Below, in pieces: positions 45,107 to 54,978 of a stretch of DNA of 64,000 nucleotides; position 1 is the first letter of the stretch, and each line of letters begins with the position of its first letter. Origin of the DNA: Pseudomonadota bacterium (GTDB lineage: Bacteria; Pseudomonadota; Alphaproteobacteria; Rhodospirillales; Magnetospirillaceae). Under the pieces are notes generated by a model. It saw only the letters and a list, made by a program, of their open reading frames with translations. It did not search any database and had not been told where the DNA came from. The stretch lies in assembly GCA_021781575.1 (NCBI GenBank), contig JAJXWP010000011.1, positions 1-64,000 on the forward strand, given 5' to 3'. Made by a program: the position numbers and the translations under genes.

Positions 45107-45506
45107 CCCCCGTCCTCAGCCCGGCGTAGCGGCAGCAGAAACGAACGCAAGATACTATCACTCAAAGTCTTGCCGAGGTCCGAACGGACACCTCGCCGCC
45201 AGTGACGGCTCTGGCAATCCGCGCCTTGGGGAGGGCGCTCGGTGGGGAGGAACGAGCAGGCACCGGATCTTACCACAAACGAGGCCTACGGCAAGCCAAA
45301 GCGTATGCCAAAGTGGATGCTCGCCACGATTGACGATGCCGCTGAGTGATGTTCGCATTGGCCCGCGCCGGGCTACCGGCAGGCTCTGTCGCCGCCGTCC
45401 CGGGACTCGGGCGCGTGCTCGGGGCGGCGCCCCGTTCCTTTCAAAAATCTTGACCGATGAACGCGACAGGTGATCGTCGATCAGGCGTCGACCTCATTGC
45501 ACCGGG
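45107..45506. other. 400-nt intergenic region upstream of the hyf-like operon
   Basis: I see no recognised gene here. It must hold the promoter of the leftward hyf-like operon, but no convincing sigma-70, sigma-54 or FNR-type site stands out. Visible structure: an imperfect dyad at 45175-45194 (GAGGTCCG / CGGACACCTC), a perfect 13-bp palindrome TGATCGTCGATCA at 45471-45483, and a GC-rich hairpin GGGGCGGCGCCCC near 45421-45433. A 35-codon GTG-initiated frame (45242-45349) exists but has no support. Confidence 0.5.
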
Positions 45507-45884
45507 TCAGCCGGAGGCGTTGATGAGCTTGTCGGTCATCTCGCGGATGTTGCGGACGAAAATCATCAGAAGGCCGCGGATAAAGGGGTCTGTCTTGCGC
45601 AATTTCTGTTCCAGCGAGGCCTCGGTGACAATGATCACCGTCGTCGGCTCGACCGCGCGCGCCCTGGCCATGCGCGGCTTGTTGTCGACCAGGGCCATCT
45701 CGCCGAAAATTCCGCCGGTCGGGATATAGCCTAGAACCTTTTCCTGGCCGTCGGCCGTCCTCTTGCTGATTTCCACCCGACCTGTCTCGACCAGGTAGGC
45801 GCAGCGCCGCCCGACCTCCCCCTCCTTGAAGATGACCTCGCCCTCGCCATACACACGGCGATCAAGAACCTCATGTGTGGCCAT
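45507..45884 (-). CDS. Single-domain cyclic-nucleotide-binding protein
   Basis: 125 aa, a cNMP-binding (CAP-type) domain only, without a DNA-binding or output domain. The phosphate-binding cassette region reads GGIFGEMALVDNKPRMARARA, with the Glu-x-x-x-x-x-x-x-Arg pair used to bind the ribose phosphate. ATG 45884 has AGGAG 7 nt upstream. It lies upstream of, and on the same strand as, the hyf-like operon, separated by 400 nt, so a link is only positional. Confidence 0.85.
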   Translation of the reverse strand: MATHEVLDRRVYGEGEVIFKEGEVGRRCAYLVETGRVEISKRTADGQEKVLGYIPTGGIFGEMALVDNKPRMARARAVEPTTVIIVTEASLEQKLRKTDPFIRGLLMIFVRNIREMTDKLINASG

Positions 45885-46041
45885 GGAGCGACTCCTACCC
45901 AATGTCGGCACAAGACTGGCAGGCTAACACAAAAGGCTAGGCCATACAGCCACAGAGCGTAAGCCGCTGTGACTTGGGGCGCCGCCCCGCCGCCCCTATT
46001 TATTTTGATTGTTTCGTCGTCCGCAACCGCAGGAGCCGACC

Positions 46042-46272
46042 ATGGAGAGACTGATGGCCGATATCGTCCTTATCCAGTTCTCTCTGCTCGAAGGCTGGGT
46101 AACGCTCATGTCCCATTGTTGGCAGAGCTATCAACATTGGGCGACGGCCAACCTGGAATTGCTCGCCCAGCCCGGCCTGCACCGCCGGCACCAGGTGGTG
46201 GCCCGTGGCGCCCGGTGGACCGACCATTACGGCAAACGGCATCTGGACGTCGACGTCGAGCACATGCGGTAA
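46042..46272 (+). CDS. Small hypothetical protein
   Basis: 76 aa with a good Shine-Dalgarno (AGGAG, 7 nt upstream of ATG 46042). The N-terminal half is amphipathic-helix-like with several Trp (LLEGWVTLMSHCWQSYQHW), the C-terminal half is His/Arg-rich. I recognise no family. A promoter-like pair TTGGGG-17-TATTTA precedes it near 45975-46003. It overlaps nothing and converges on the HATPase-receiver gene by 4 nt, which supports a real gene. Confidence 0.6.
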   Translation: MERLMADIVLIQFSLLEGWVTLMSHCWQSYQHWATANLELLAQPGLHRRHQVVARGARWTDHYGKRHLDVDVEHMR

Positions 46273-46276
46273 AGGC

Positions 46277-47161
46277 TCATTCGGAGACGACAGCGCCGCG
46301 CCGGGGAGGCCCGCTCATGTTCGAGCGGGCGCCAAGGGTTTGCGCCAGGACGTTGTGCAGATGGGACGGCGCCACCGGCTTTTGCAGAATCACCACACCC
46401 TGACCCCGGCTTTCGCGCAGGCGGCCGGCGGTCGCATCGCCCGTGATGATGATGCCCGGAATGAGCGCGTTGAACAGGCCCCGGATATTGCTTACCGCCG
46501 AGGTCCCGGTGCGCCCTCCGGCCAGCCGGTAGTCGGCGATAATCCCCGCCGGGCGACCGCCGTTGCGTCGCAGCAGCGCGATGACCTCGTCTTCCGAAGG
46601 CGCCGCCACCACCTCGAATTGCCATGCCTCGAGCAGCAGCCGCAGCCCTTCGAGCACCTGCTCCTCGTCGTCGATCACCACCAGCACCCGGCCAGCCGGC
46701 TCGCCCCCGCCCTTGCCGGCGACATCGGCGGGGTCTCCCATGGGAACCCGCAGAATGATGGAGGTCCCGGCGCCGGGCCGACTCTCGATGCGGACGGGAT
46801 GGCGCAGCAGGGAAACCAGTCGGTCGACCACCGCCAACCCCAAACCGGGCGCCGCCTCAGGCCGTTGGGCCGGCTTCTGTCCGCCCGCGCGACGCAATCC
46901 GGGGCCGGTGTCCCGCACTTCGATGTCCAATATGCCGGCATATTGCCGGGTGCCCACCAGCACCCGCCCGCTCGACGTATAGGCGATCGCGTTGGCCACG
47001 AGATGGTCTAGAATCTGCGCCAGCAGGGGCGGGTCGGAGCGAATGCGGGCCGTGCAGCGCGCCACACTCAGGGCGAGCCCGCGTTCGGCCGCCGCGGCGG
47101 CGAATCGGCGCTCAATTCGCAACAAGATCGGCTCGATGGAAAACTCGGTCGTTTCGACCAT
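46277..47161 (-). CDS. HATPase-receiver protein lacking the phosphoacceptor helix
   Basis: 294 aa. Residues about 40-145 form a GHKL/HATPase_c domain (N box around ILDHLVANAIAY, G1 DTGPGL, G2 GLGLAVV), about 160-280 a receiver domain (acidic VIDDE, phospho-Asp in IIADYRL, Lys in LQKPV). No HisKA/DHp dimerisation helix with a phosphorylatable histidine precedes the HATPase part. It may be the C-terminal half of a larger hybrid kinase or a stand-alone ATPase-receiver; a good GGAG precedes ATG 47161, which favours a real gene start. Confidence 0.78.
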   Translation of the reverse strand: MVETTEFSIEPILLRIERRFAAAAAERGLALSVARCTARIRSDPPLLAQILDHLVANAIAYTSSGRVLVGTRQYAGILDIEVRDTGPGLRRAGGQKPAQRPEAAPGLGLAVVDRLVSLLRHPVRIESRPGAGTSIILRVPMGDPADVAGKGGGEPAGRVLVVIDDEEQVLEGLRLLLEAWQFEVVAAPSEDEVIALLRRNGGRPAGIIADYRLAGGRTGTSAVSNIRGLFNALIPGIIITGDATAGRLRESRGQGVVILQKPVAPSHLHNVLAQTLGARSNMSGPPRRGAVVSE

Positions 47162-47400
47162 GCCAGAACTCCGCTGCCGCGATGCGCCCCGGCCGGACCG
47201 GCGCCGCCTTCAAGCGTGCACTGAGATAGGCGTCGGCAAGGTCGTTGTCGCCGGCAATATTGCCTAGGATCGGCGAAATTGCCATCGGAGGTAGGACTGT
47301 CACAGTCGGTCGGGGAGATAGGCGCTGTTGCACCACGGCAAAGGTAAGGATACCCTTAACTGACGCACCGACTTCCGGTCATAGGCGAAGGACCCGGGTT

Positions 47401-47706
47401 ATGGGGAAAGTCATATTTCTCTGCACAATTGCCGGTCTGTTGGCGGGCTGCGCCGAAAGTCCCCCGCCGATACATTCCGGTGACCGCTTCGTCTTCCTCG
47501 CCAGCGACAGCTTCTTTGGGCCGAGTACGGCCGACGCCGAAGTCGCGGCGCGGTCCTACTGCGCGACTCGCGGCAAGACGGCGCAGCTGGTGGCCCGCGA
47601 GCGCCCCCATGAGATGGAGAACGACATCTTCCCCGAATACGCGATGATGACCTACCGTTGCGTTTCGCTGGCGGCCGCCAAAGCAGAGGCGCGGCCCACC
47701 GATTGA
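47401..47706 (+). CDS. Small lipoprotein
   Basis: 101 aa. Signal peptide with lipobox LLAGC (C17) and a short globular part with two further cysteines (SYCATRG and TYRCVSLA), possibly a disulfide in the periplasm. No family recognised. It converges with the AsmA gene. ATG 47401 was chosen because the signal peptide starts there; upstream in-frame residues are basic and unlike a signal. Confidence 0.7.
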   Translation: MGKVIFLCTIAGLLAGCAESPPPIHSGDRFVFLASDSFFGPSTADAEVAARSYCATRGKTAQLVARERPHEMENDIFPEYAMMTYRCVSLAAAKAEARPTD

Positions 47707-47728
47707 TTGAATTATGGCAAATCCACCC

Positions 47729-49717
47729 TCACCGCCCCAGGCCGGGTATGGGAATGGGGATCGGCAGCGGTGAAGGCTGCGACGGAGACGGAGCGGATGG
47801 TTGGGACGGAGCTGCTCCGCTCTTCCCGCCCATCATCTTCTCCAGCAGCTTGGTCGCGCCACCCAGTTTCTTCCCGGCAATGCCGCTCAAATCGGGCATA
47901 TAGGCGAGCTTGTCCCACGGACCGCGGACGAGCAGCGGCACCGAGATCCCCGCAGCCGCCTGTCCGGCGGTCTGGCCACCCCCCAGCTGCGGCACCAGTC
48001 GATAGTCGAGAGACCGCTCGGGCAGATTGACCGTTCCCGCGCCACTCAACCGAAACAGCGGCGACACCAGGCTGAGATCGTCATTCTTCAAGATGCCGTT
48101 GGCGATGGTATAGCTGCCGGACATCTGGCCGAACTCGGTCTTCTTGTCGGGTTGGCTACCGGCCAGGGCTCCGGTCGGATTGCTGACCATCGACCACAGA
48201 TCGACGCCCTTGATCGCCCCTCCGGCGAAGCTCAGCCGTCCGGCGCCCGCCAAGCCGCTGATCAATTGCCGTTCGGTCCGGCCACGACTGGCGAGAGTTG
48301 TCTGGCCACTCGCCGTCCCCGCCAGGGAATCGATGCCGGCCAACGCCGCCAGCAGCGGTTCGGCCTGAACGCCGGCAAGCGTCAGGTCGGTCTTGGCGGC
48401 CAAGTCGGGTGAGGACGCATCGATATCCACCCGGCCGTGGATCTGGCCCTGGTAGAGCGCCATCTGCTGGAGATCGCCGGCGAACCGCCCGTTGTCCAGA
48501 TGCATCACCAGGCTGGTCTGGCCGATTTCCAGCTTGCGATAGGCGGCCGAGCCGGCGGACAGGGTCAGGTCGGCATCGGCGGCCCTGAGCGGCGCTGTGT
48601 CGATCGGCTGGTCGCTCCATTGCGACGGTTGTGCCGGCGCCGCACCGGCGGCGCGCGGTGGCGCGGCGGCCGTGCGCGGCGGAGATAAATAGGGATTGGC
48701 GTCGAGCCGATCGATGGCCAGCTTGCCGGCCAACTTCGGCCGGGTGCCGCTGGTCAACGCCAGGGCCCCTGCCGCCTTCATGCCGTCCAGCGATAGCTGC
48801 AGGTCGTTCAGAGCGACGCGCTCACCCTGCAGGACGAGATGGCTTTTCAGCGCCATGGGGCCGAGGCCCCCGGCCGGCAGGACGACCGCCGGACCACCGA
48901 TCCAGCCGATCAGCACCCGCACCGACGGGACATTGAGATCAAGCTGGCCGTCACCCTCGGCGGCCCGGCCAAGGCTCGCCGCGCCGTCGAACCCGGCGGA
49001 AAGGACATCGGAGGATAGCTTCACCTGGACCGGCGAACCGTTACCTTGCGCCAGCTTCTCGGCATCATCGGCCCTGAGGGAGAAGTCGAGGGTGTGGTCA
49101 CGCCAGCGAACCGAGCCGCTGGCGGTCAACGGAGCCGCGGCCCGCGGAAGGCTGGCCGTCAGGTTCACCTCGTCGAGCGTTTCGCTGCGCCCGGTGGACC
49201 GATTGGTGTAGACGAGCCGACCATGGGTAATGCCGATATCACTGATGGCCACCGGCGGCACGCCCCCTTCCTTGCTTGCCGGCTTGCCTTCCGCCTCGGC
49301 CGGAGCGGCCGGCGACGAAGGGGTGAATACCCAGTTGCCGCGCCCCTCCTTGTCGGTCTCGAGATTGATCACCGGCCTTTCCAGGATGATGCGGTCGATG
49401 ACCACGGCGCCGGACAATAGCGGCCGCAGCTTCAGTCGGACATCCAAGGCGGCGAGACTGGCCATCGGTTGAGGCCCAGCCCAAGCTGCGTTGGAGAAAC
49501 TCACTTCCTTCGCCGAGACCCCTGGCTGGGGAAACAGGGATACGGACACGCCGCCCTTGATGGTGAGGTCCCGACCGGTCGCCCGCTTCACCGCCGACGC
49601 CACTTGCGCCGTCACGGCGCCGGTCGGCACCATCAGCGGCACGGCGACGAACACCACCACGGCAACCACCAGGATGGCGGCACCAATGGCGAGCAATGCT
49701 TTCGTTGTCCGGGACAT
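47729..49717 (-). CDS. AsmA family envelope protein
   Basis: 662 aa. N-terminal membrane anchor (about 7-30) followed by the AsmA N-domain (VASAVKRATGRDLTIKGGVSVSLFPQPGVSAKEVSFSN-type, about 35-190) and the C-terminal AsmA_2 domain (about 400-620). AsmA-like proteins bridge inner and outer membranes and influence phospholipid and LPS placement. The C-terminus ends in a Pro/Ser-rich tail (about 625-662). Start ATG 49717 has GGAGG upstream. Confidence 0.9.
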   Translation of the reverse strand: MSRTTKALLAIGAAILVVAVVVFVAVPLMVPTGAVTAQVASAVKRATGRDLTIKGGVSVSLFPQPGVSAKEVSFSNAAWAGPQPMASLAALDVRLKLRPLLSGAVVIDRIILERPVINLETDKEGRGNWVFTPSSPAAPAEAEGKPASKEGGVPPVAISDIGITHGRLVYTNRSTGRSETLDEVNLTASLPRAAAPLTASGSVRWRDHTLDFSLRADDAEKLAQGNGSPVQVKLSSDVLSAGFDGAASLGRAAEGDGQLDLNVPSVRVLIGWIGGPAVVLPAGGLGPMALKSHLVLQGERVALNDLQLSLDGMKAAGALALTSGTRPKLAGKLAIDRLDANPYLSPPRTAAAPPRAAGAAPAQPSQWSDQPIDTAPLRAADADLTLSAGSAAYRKLEIGQTSLVMHLDNGRFAGDLQQMALYQGQIHGRVDIDASSPDLAAKTDLTLAGVQAEPLLAALAGIDSLAGTASGQTTLASRGRTERQLISGLAGAGRLSFAGGAIKGVDLWSMVSNPTGALAGSQPDKKTEFGQMSGSYTIANGILKNDDLSLVSPLFRLSGAGTVNLPERSLDYRLVPQLGGGQTAGQAAAGISVPLLVRGPWDKLAYMPDLSGIAGKKLGGATKLLEKMMGGKSGAAPSQPSAPSPSQPSPLPIPIPIPGLGR

Positions 49718-49895
49718 GGCATCCTCCTCGGCGGAAGGATTGGGAGATGGTGCGGAGGCTGGTCGGGCGAGACTCGACCCGACGGGTTTCGCCCGAGCGT
49801 CTGGGGCGGGCCGCCAGGCCATGCTCCGCCGGGCCGGAGGTCCTGTCAAGATGGTCGGATGGCGCCGGGCACCGCCGGCGCCATGCACCAATCGG

Positions 49896-50918
49896 TTATT
49901 CTTCCTTGTCGCTGACTCCCGCCTCGGCAAAGGTCGCCATGCCGTTGTGACAGGCCGTCGCGGCCTTCAGCAGCCCGACGGCCAGCGCCGCCCCCGAGGC
50001 TTCACCCAGGCGCATGTCCATCTCCAGGAGCGGCCGCTTGCCCAGGCGATCAAGCAGGCGGCGATGCCCCGGCTCCACCGAGGCGTGACCGACCAGGCAA
50101 TGGTCCAGCGCATCGGGCCGGATGGCATGAAGCACGGCGGCGGCGGCGGTGCAGACATAGCCGTCGAGGACCACCGGAACCCGTTGCAGCCGGGCGGCCA
50201 GCACAGCTCCGGCGATGGCCGCCAGCTCGCGCCCGCCGACGCCGGCCAGCACCTTCAACGGATCACCCGAGCGGTTGGCGGCGACGCCCTTGCCCACCAC
50301 CTCGATCTTGGCCGCCAGACGCTGGTCGTCGACGCCGGTGCCGCGGCCCGTCCAGTCGGCCGGGCTGCCGCCGTACAGGGCATGGCAGATCGCGGCCGCC
50401 GAGGTGGTGTTGCCGATGCCCATTTCGCCCAGCACCAGGAGATCCAGTCCCGGTTCCACCGCCGCCATGCCCAGCAGCAGGGCCGACAGACACTCCGCTT
50501 CGCTCATCGCCGGGCCCCGGGTGAAATCAGCGGTAGGACGATCGAGATCGACGGCTTCGACCCCCAGTTCGATACCGAAGGTCCGGCACAGCTGGTTGAT
50601 GGCGGCGCCGCCGTGCTGGAAATTCATCACCATCTGCACCGTCACCTCGGCCGGAAAAGCCGACACGCCGAGCGCGGCGACACCGTGATTGCCGGCGAAT
50701 ACCCTGGCCCGCAGCTTGTCGAGGCGCGGCGGATGGCGGCCTTGCCAGGTGGCCAGATGGAGACTGATCTCTTCAAGCCGGCCCAACGAACCGGCCGGCT
50801 TTGTCAGTTGCGGCTCGCGCTGGCAGGCCAGCGCCGCGGCCGCTTCGTCGGGGCCGGGCATGGCCGCGACCAGGTCGTGAATATGGGCAAGGCAGTCGAT
50901 ATGCGCGGTGTCTTTCAT
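49896..50918 (-). CDS. cobT: Nicotinate-nucleotide-dimethylbenzimidazole phosphoribosyltransferase
   Basis: Makes alpha-ribazole phosphate for the lower ligand of cobalamin. 340 aa. Family motifs: LTKPAGSLGRLE, VFAGNHGV, GEMGIGNTTSAAA, DGYVCTAAA. The catalytic glutamate near the C-terminus is in LLEMDMRLGEASGA. The gene lies directly behind a cobalamin riboswitch. The start ATG 50918 or ATG 50933 (five codons longer) cannot be settled; the Shine-Dalgarno is weak, which suits riboswitch control of translation. No other cob genes are in the window. Confidence 0.94.
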   Translation of the reverse strand: MKDTAHIDCLAHIHDLVAAMPGPDEAAAALACQREPQLTKPAGSLGRLEEISLHLATWQGRHPPRLDKLRARVFAGNHGVAALGVSAFPAEVTVQMVMNFQHGGAAINQLCRTFGIELGVEAVDLDRPTADFTRGPAMSEAECLSALLLGMAAVEPGLDLLVLGEMGIGNTTSAAAICHALYGGSPADWTGRGTGVDDQRLAAKIEVVGKGVAANRSGDPLKVLAGVGGRELAAIAGAVLAARLQRVPVVLDGYVCTAAAAVLHAIRPDALDHCLVGHASVEPGHRRLLDRLGKRPLLEMDMRLGEASGAALAVGLLKAATACHNGMATFAEAGVSDKEE

Positions 50919-50969
50919 GAAGATCCCCGTCATGAAAAATCCGAGGCGGCCGCCCGTCCACGGCGGCCC

Positions 50970-51143
50970 CACAACAGGTTCCGGGCCGGTCTTCTGGCTT
51001 AGGATCATCCCCTCCGAGCCCCTTCCCGGCCAAGGCCAGTGGGCATGCGCCCGGAGAGTCCCCACTCACAGCGTTGGGCACGCGGCGGCATCTCACCGCC
51101 CTTCCCGATTATCCCGCCGGCTGGCGGCGGGCACCCGAACCAA
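50970..51143 (-). promoter_or_regulatory. Cobalamin riboswitch upstream of cobT
   Basis: On the minus strand the leader begins with GGTTCGGGTGCC (51141-51130), contains the B12-box-type GCCCACTGG (about 51034-51026) and ends with AGCCAGAAGACCGGCC (50998-50983), the conserved elements of AdoCbl riboswitches in this order. It sits about 50 nt before the cobT start, so cobT is probably repressed by cobalamin. Ends are estimated. Confidence 0.9.
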
Positions 51144-51361
51144 GGAGCCCGTTGTGACATGAAACGGTCGCCGACACCAGCGCCGATCGGAACGGAAAAA
51201 AGAAGACGGAATGGCGCCTTCGCGCGTCTCGGGAAGCCGGCGAGGATCGCCCGGTAACAGCCCGATGAGCGATGATTCCATCTGCCGCCTAGGGTTATCG
51301 ACCGTACGCTCCTGGACGTTTCTTGACATCCCGCGGCCCGAACGGCAGCATCAGGGCGTTC

Positions 51362-51467
51362 CAAGGGGAGCCTCGACAAGAGGCTGAGAGACCGCCGGGC
51401 CGACCCTTTTGGCAGCGCGGTGACCCTTCGAACCTGATCCGGGTTGTACCGGCGTAGGGACAGGAAC
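51362..51467 (+). promoter_or_regulatory. TPP (THI-box) riboswitch upstream of thiC
   Basis: The conserved blocks are GGGGAGCC (51365-51372), GGCTGAGAG (51382-51390), GACCCTTCGAACCTGATCC (51422-51440) and CCGGCGTAGGGA (51449-51460). The helix between GGCTGAGAG and the next block is extended by a GC-rich hairpin of about 25 nt, a variant common in proteobacteria. It lies 90 nt before the thiC start; thiamine pyrophosphate should switch thiC off. Confidence 0.95.
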
Positions 51468-51485
51468 TGGCGTCGTTCCGGATAG

Positions 51486-53387
<1,902 letters not shown>

Positions 53388-53395
53388 AGCGCAAC

Positions 53396-53449
53396 GGGGG
53401 GCGTGGCGGATCGCCCCCATCTCGGCACCCCCGGGGCTTGCCCCGGGGG
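53396..53449 (+). terminator. Two GC-rich hairpins after thiC
   Basis: Hairpin 1: GGGGGCG (53397-53403) with CGCCCCC (53412-53418), loop of 8 nt. Hairpin 2: CCCCCGGGGC (53428-53437) with GCCCCGGGGG (53440-53449), 10 bp with a 2-nt centre. They start 8 nt after the thiC stop. No T-run follows, so a rho-independent terminator is possible but atypical; hairpin 2 looks like a dispersed palindromic element. Confidence 0.5.
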
Positions 53450-53497
53450 CGGCAGTGACGAATGGTGCCCCACCCTCACCACTGCGAAGGCGAGCTC

Positions 53498-53529
53498 CCG
53501 GTTCGTCCACCCCCCGGTTCGTCCACCCC
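53498..53529. repeat. Exact 16-bp tandem repeat
   Basis: CCGGTTCGTCCACCCC occurs at 53498-53513 and 53514-53529 without a gap. It lies in noncoding sequence between thiC and the TlpA-like gene. Only two copies. Confidence 0.9.
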
Positions 53530-53783
53530 GATATCGAATGGCTGCCAGGTGCCCAGGTTGCCTGCTGGCCGAGCCAAGACCTGTCCGCCATCGGTATGTT
53601 CCCGTCTCGCGTGGTGATCGCCGCCGACGATTGATCTCAGTCCTGCTTCGAAATGTTATAGGGGGAATGATGCGATTGCGCCGCAATTGCCGCTCTATGC
53701 CGTTTGACGTCATCGCCGGCCTTGGCTAAAGGCGGTTTCGCCGTCATCCTGCAAACCTGGAATCGACGAGGATCACCCTGCAC

Positions 53784-54311
53784 ATGAAACGCTTGCTGCT
53801 GACGATGCTGACGGCGCTGACGGCTTTCCTGGTGGCGACCCTGGTTAGCGGCTTGGGGCAGCGCGAACTGGAACTGTACAGGACGCCCCGCCCGCTGCCG
53901 CACACTGCCTTCGTCGACGGTTCCGGCCGCCAGATCGATCTCGGCAGCTTCGCCGGCAAAGTAGTGGTGCTGGATTTCTGGGCGACATGGTGCCCGCCCT
54001 GCCGGGCCGAGTTCCCCTCCCTCGACCGCCTTCAGCAACAACTCGGCGGGCAGGGGCTTGTGGTGGTGCCGGTGTCGATGGACCGCAAAGGATTGCCCGC
54101 AGTCGAGAAATTCTACGAGGAATTGAAGGTCCGCAATCTCGGCAAGTATCTCGACGAGGACGGCGAGGCGGCCCAGTCCATCGGCATCCGCGGCCTGCCG
54201 ACGACCCTGGTGATCGATCCGCAAGGCCGCGAGATCGCGCGGGTGGAGGGGCCCGCCGAATGGGATGGGTCGGCGATCACGGATGTCCTGCGCTCAGTCT
54301 TGAAACGCTAA
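53784..54311 (+). CDS. TlpA-like membrane-anchored thioredoxin
   Basis: 175 aa. Single N-terminal membrane anchor or signal (about 4-24) and a thioredoxin fold with the reductant-type active site WCPPC (C70, C73). The cis-proline loop reads GLPTTLVID. This group reduces disulfides on the periplasmic face, for example during cytochrome c or oxidase assembly. The neighbours give no specific clue. Confidence 0.9.
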   Translation: MKRLLLTMLTALTAFLVATLVSGLGQRELELYRTPRPLPHTAFVDGSGRQIDLGSFAGKVVVLDFWATWCPPCRAEFPSLDRLQQQLGGQGLVVVPVSMDRKGLPAVEKFYEELKVRNLGKYLDEDGEAAQSIGIRGLPTTLVIDPQGREIARVEGPAEWDGSAITDVLRSVLKR

Positions 54312-54420
54312 AAAGTTGACCGCCGGACAAGCCCATCTCCATTTCAAACAAGACTTCCTGCCTATCCGAAGCTAGAATCCCGATCCGCCGTCGAGGCAGT
54401 TAAGACAGGACGATCTCGAC

Positions 54421-54921
54421 ATGGGCCACGGTTCAGCTTTGTACGTGCCACCACGGACCGGCGGATGGGACAGGGAATTTCCCACCTTCACGCCGGCCCA
54501 GCTGTTCCTCCTGGTGTCCGACATCGAAAAATATCCTTTGTTCATCCCCGGCTGCATCGCCACGCGCATCCTCGACCGAGGAGAAGGCCATTGGCGGGTC
54601 GACAACCTTTTCACCTTCGGCCCGGTCCGCAGCCGCTTCACTACCTACGCCGAGTTCGAGGCGCCGCGGTGGCTCGACGTCACCTCGAGAGACGGGCCTT
54701 GGAGCAGTTTGCGTCTGGCCTGGCGGTTCAGCCCTGGAAGTTCCGGAGGATGCCGCGTCAGCTGCCGCTTTGCCGCACAATTCCGCTCACGCCTCCTGTC
54801 GGCGCTGGCCTCGGTCGGATTGGCCGAGGCGGAGCGGCTGTTCATCCGGGGTTTCGAGTCGCGGGCGCACTCCCTTTACGGCTCGCCGCGCTCGGGGGCG
54901 CCGGTGCTGGCGCCCCGGTAA
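54421..54921 (+). CDS. RatA/COQ10-like START-domain protein
   Basis: 166 aa. The SRPBCC (START) fold of the coenzyme Q-binding COQ10/RatA family: FTPAQLFLLVSDIEKYPLFIPGC and the LRLAWRFSPG region. Family members bind ubiquinone or were named as ribosome-association toxins (RatA); many alphaproteobacteria have one as a likely quinone chaperone. It is N-terminally extended by about 20 residues relative to typical members. The gene carries no visible partner antitoxin. Confidence 0.82.
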   Translation: MGHGSALYVPPRTGGWDREFPTFTPAQLFLLVSDIEKYPLFIPGCIATRILDRGEGHWRVDNLFTFGPVRSRFTTYAEFEAPRWLDVTSRDGPWSSLRLAWRFSPGSSGGCRVSCRFAAQFRSRLLSALASVGLAEAERLFIRGFESRAHSLYGSPRSGAPVLAPR

Positions 54922-54978
54922 CGACCAGCCTGTTCGCCAGCAACCGCGCCCGTGCCCAACAGGAGGCGGAGCCTCGCC

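Larger units (their letters stand above)
53388..53783. other. Intergenic region between thiC and the TlpA-like gene
   Basis: 396 nt. It contains two strong hairpins just after thiC (see 53396-53449), an exact 16-bp tandem repeat (53498-53529) and then about 250 nt in which I see no gene. The upstream region of the TlpA-like gene has a weak TTGATC ... TTATAG pair near 53630-53662. Short open frames occur but none has support. Confidence 0.5.

Noticed and set aside
43097-45205. A 702-codon plus-strand frame opposite hyfB
   Set aside because: Antisense shadow of hyfB, with low-complexity Gln/Gly/Arg composition and no domain.
45242-45349. 35-codon GTG-initiated frame in the gap upstream of hyfB
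   Set aside because: No Shine-Dalgarno or conserved motif; too short to support without comparison.
54421-54921. RatA-type toxin-antitoxin pair
   Set aside because: No partner gene is adjacent, and the family includes COQ10-type quinone chaperones, the simpler explanation.
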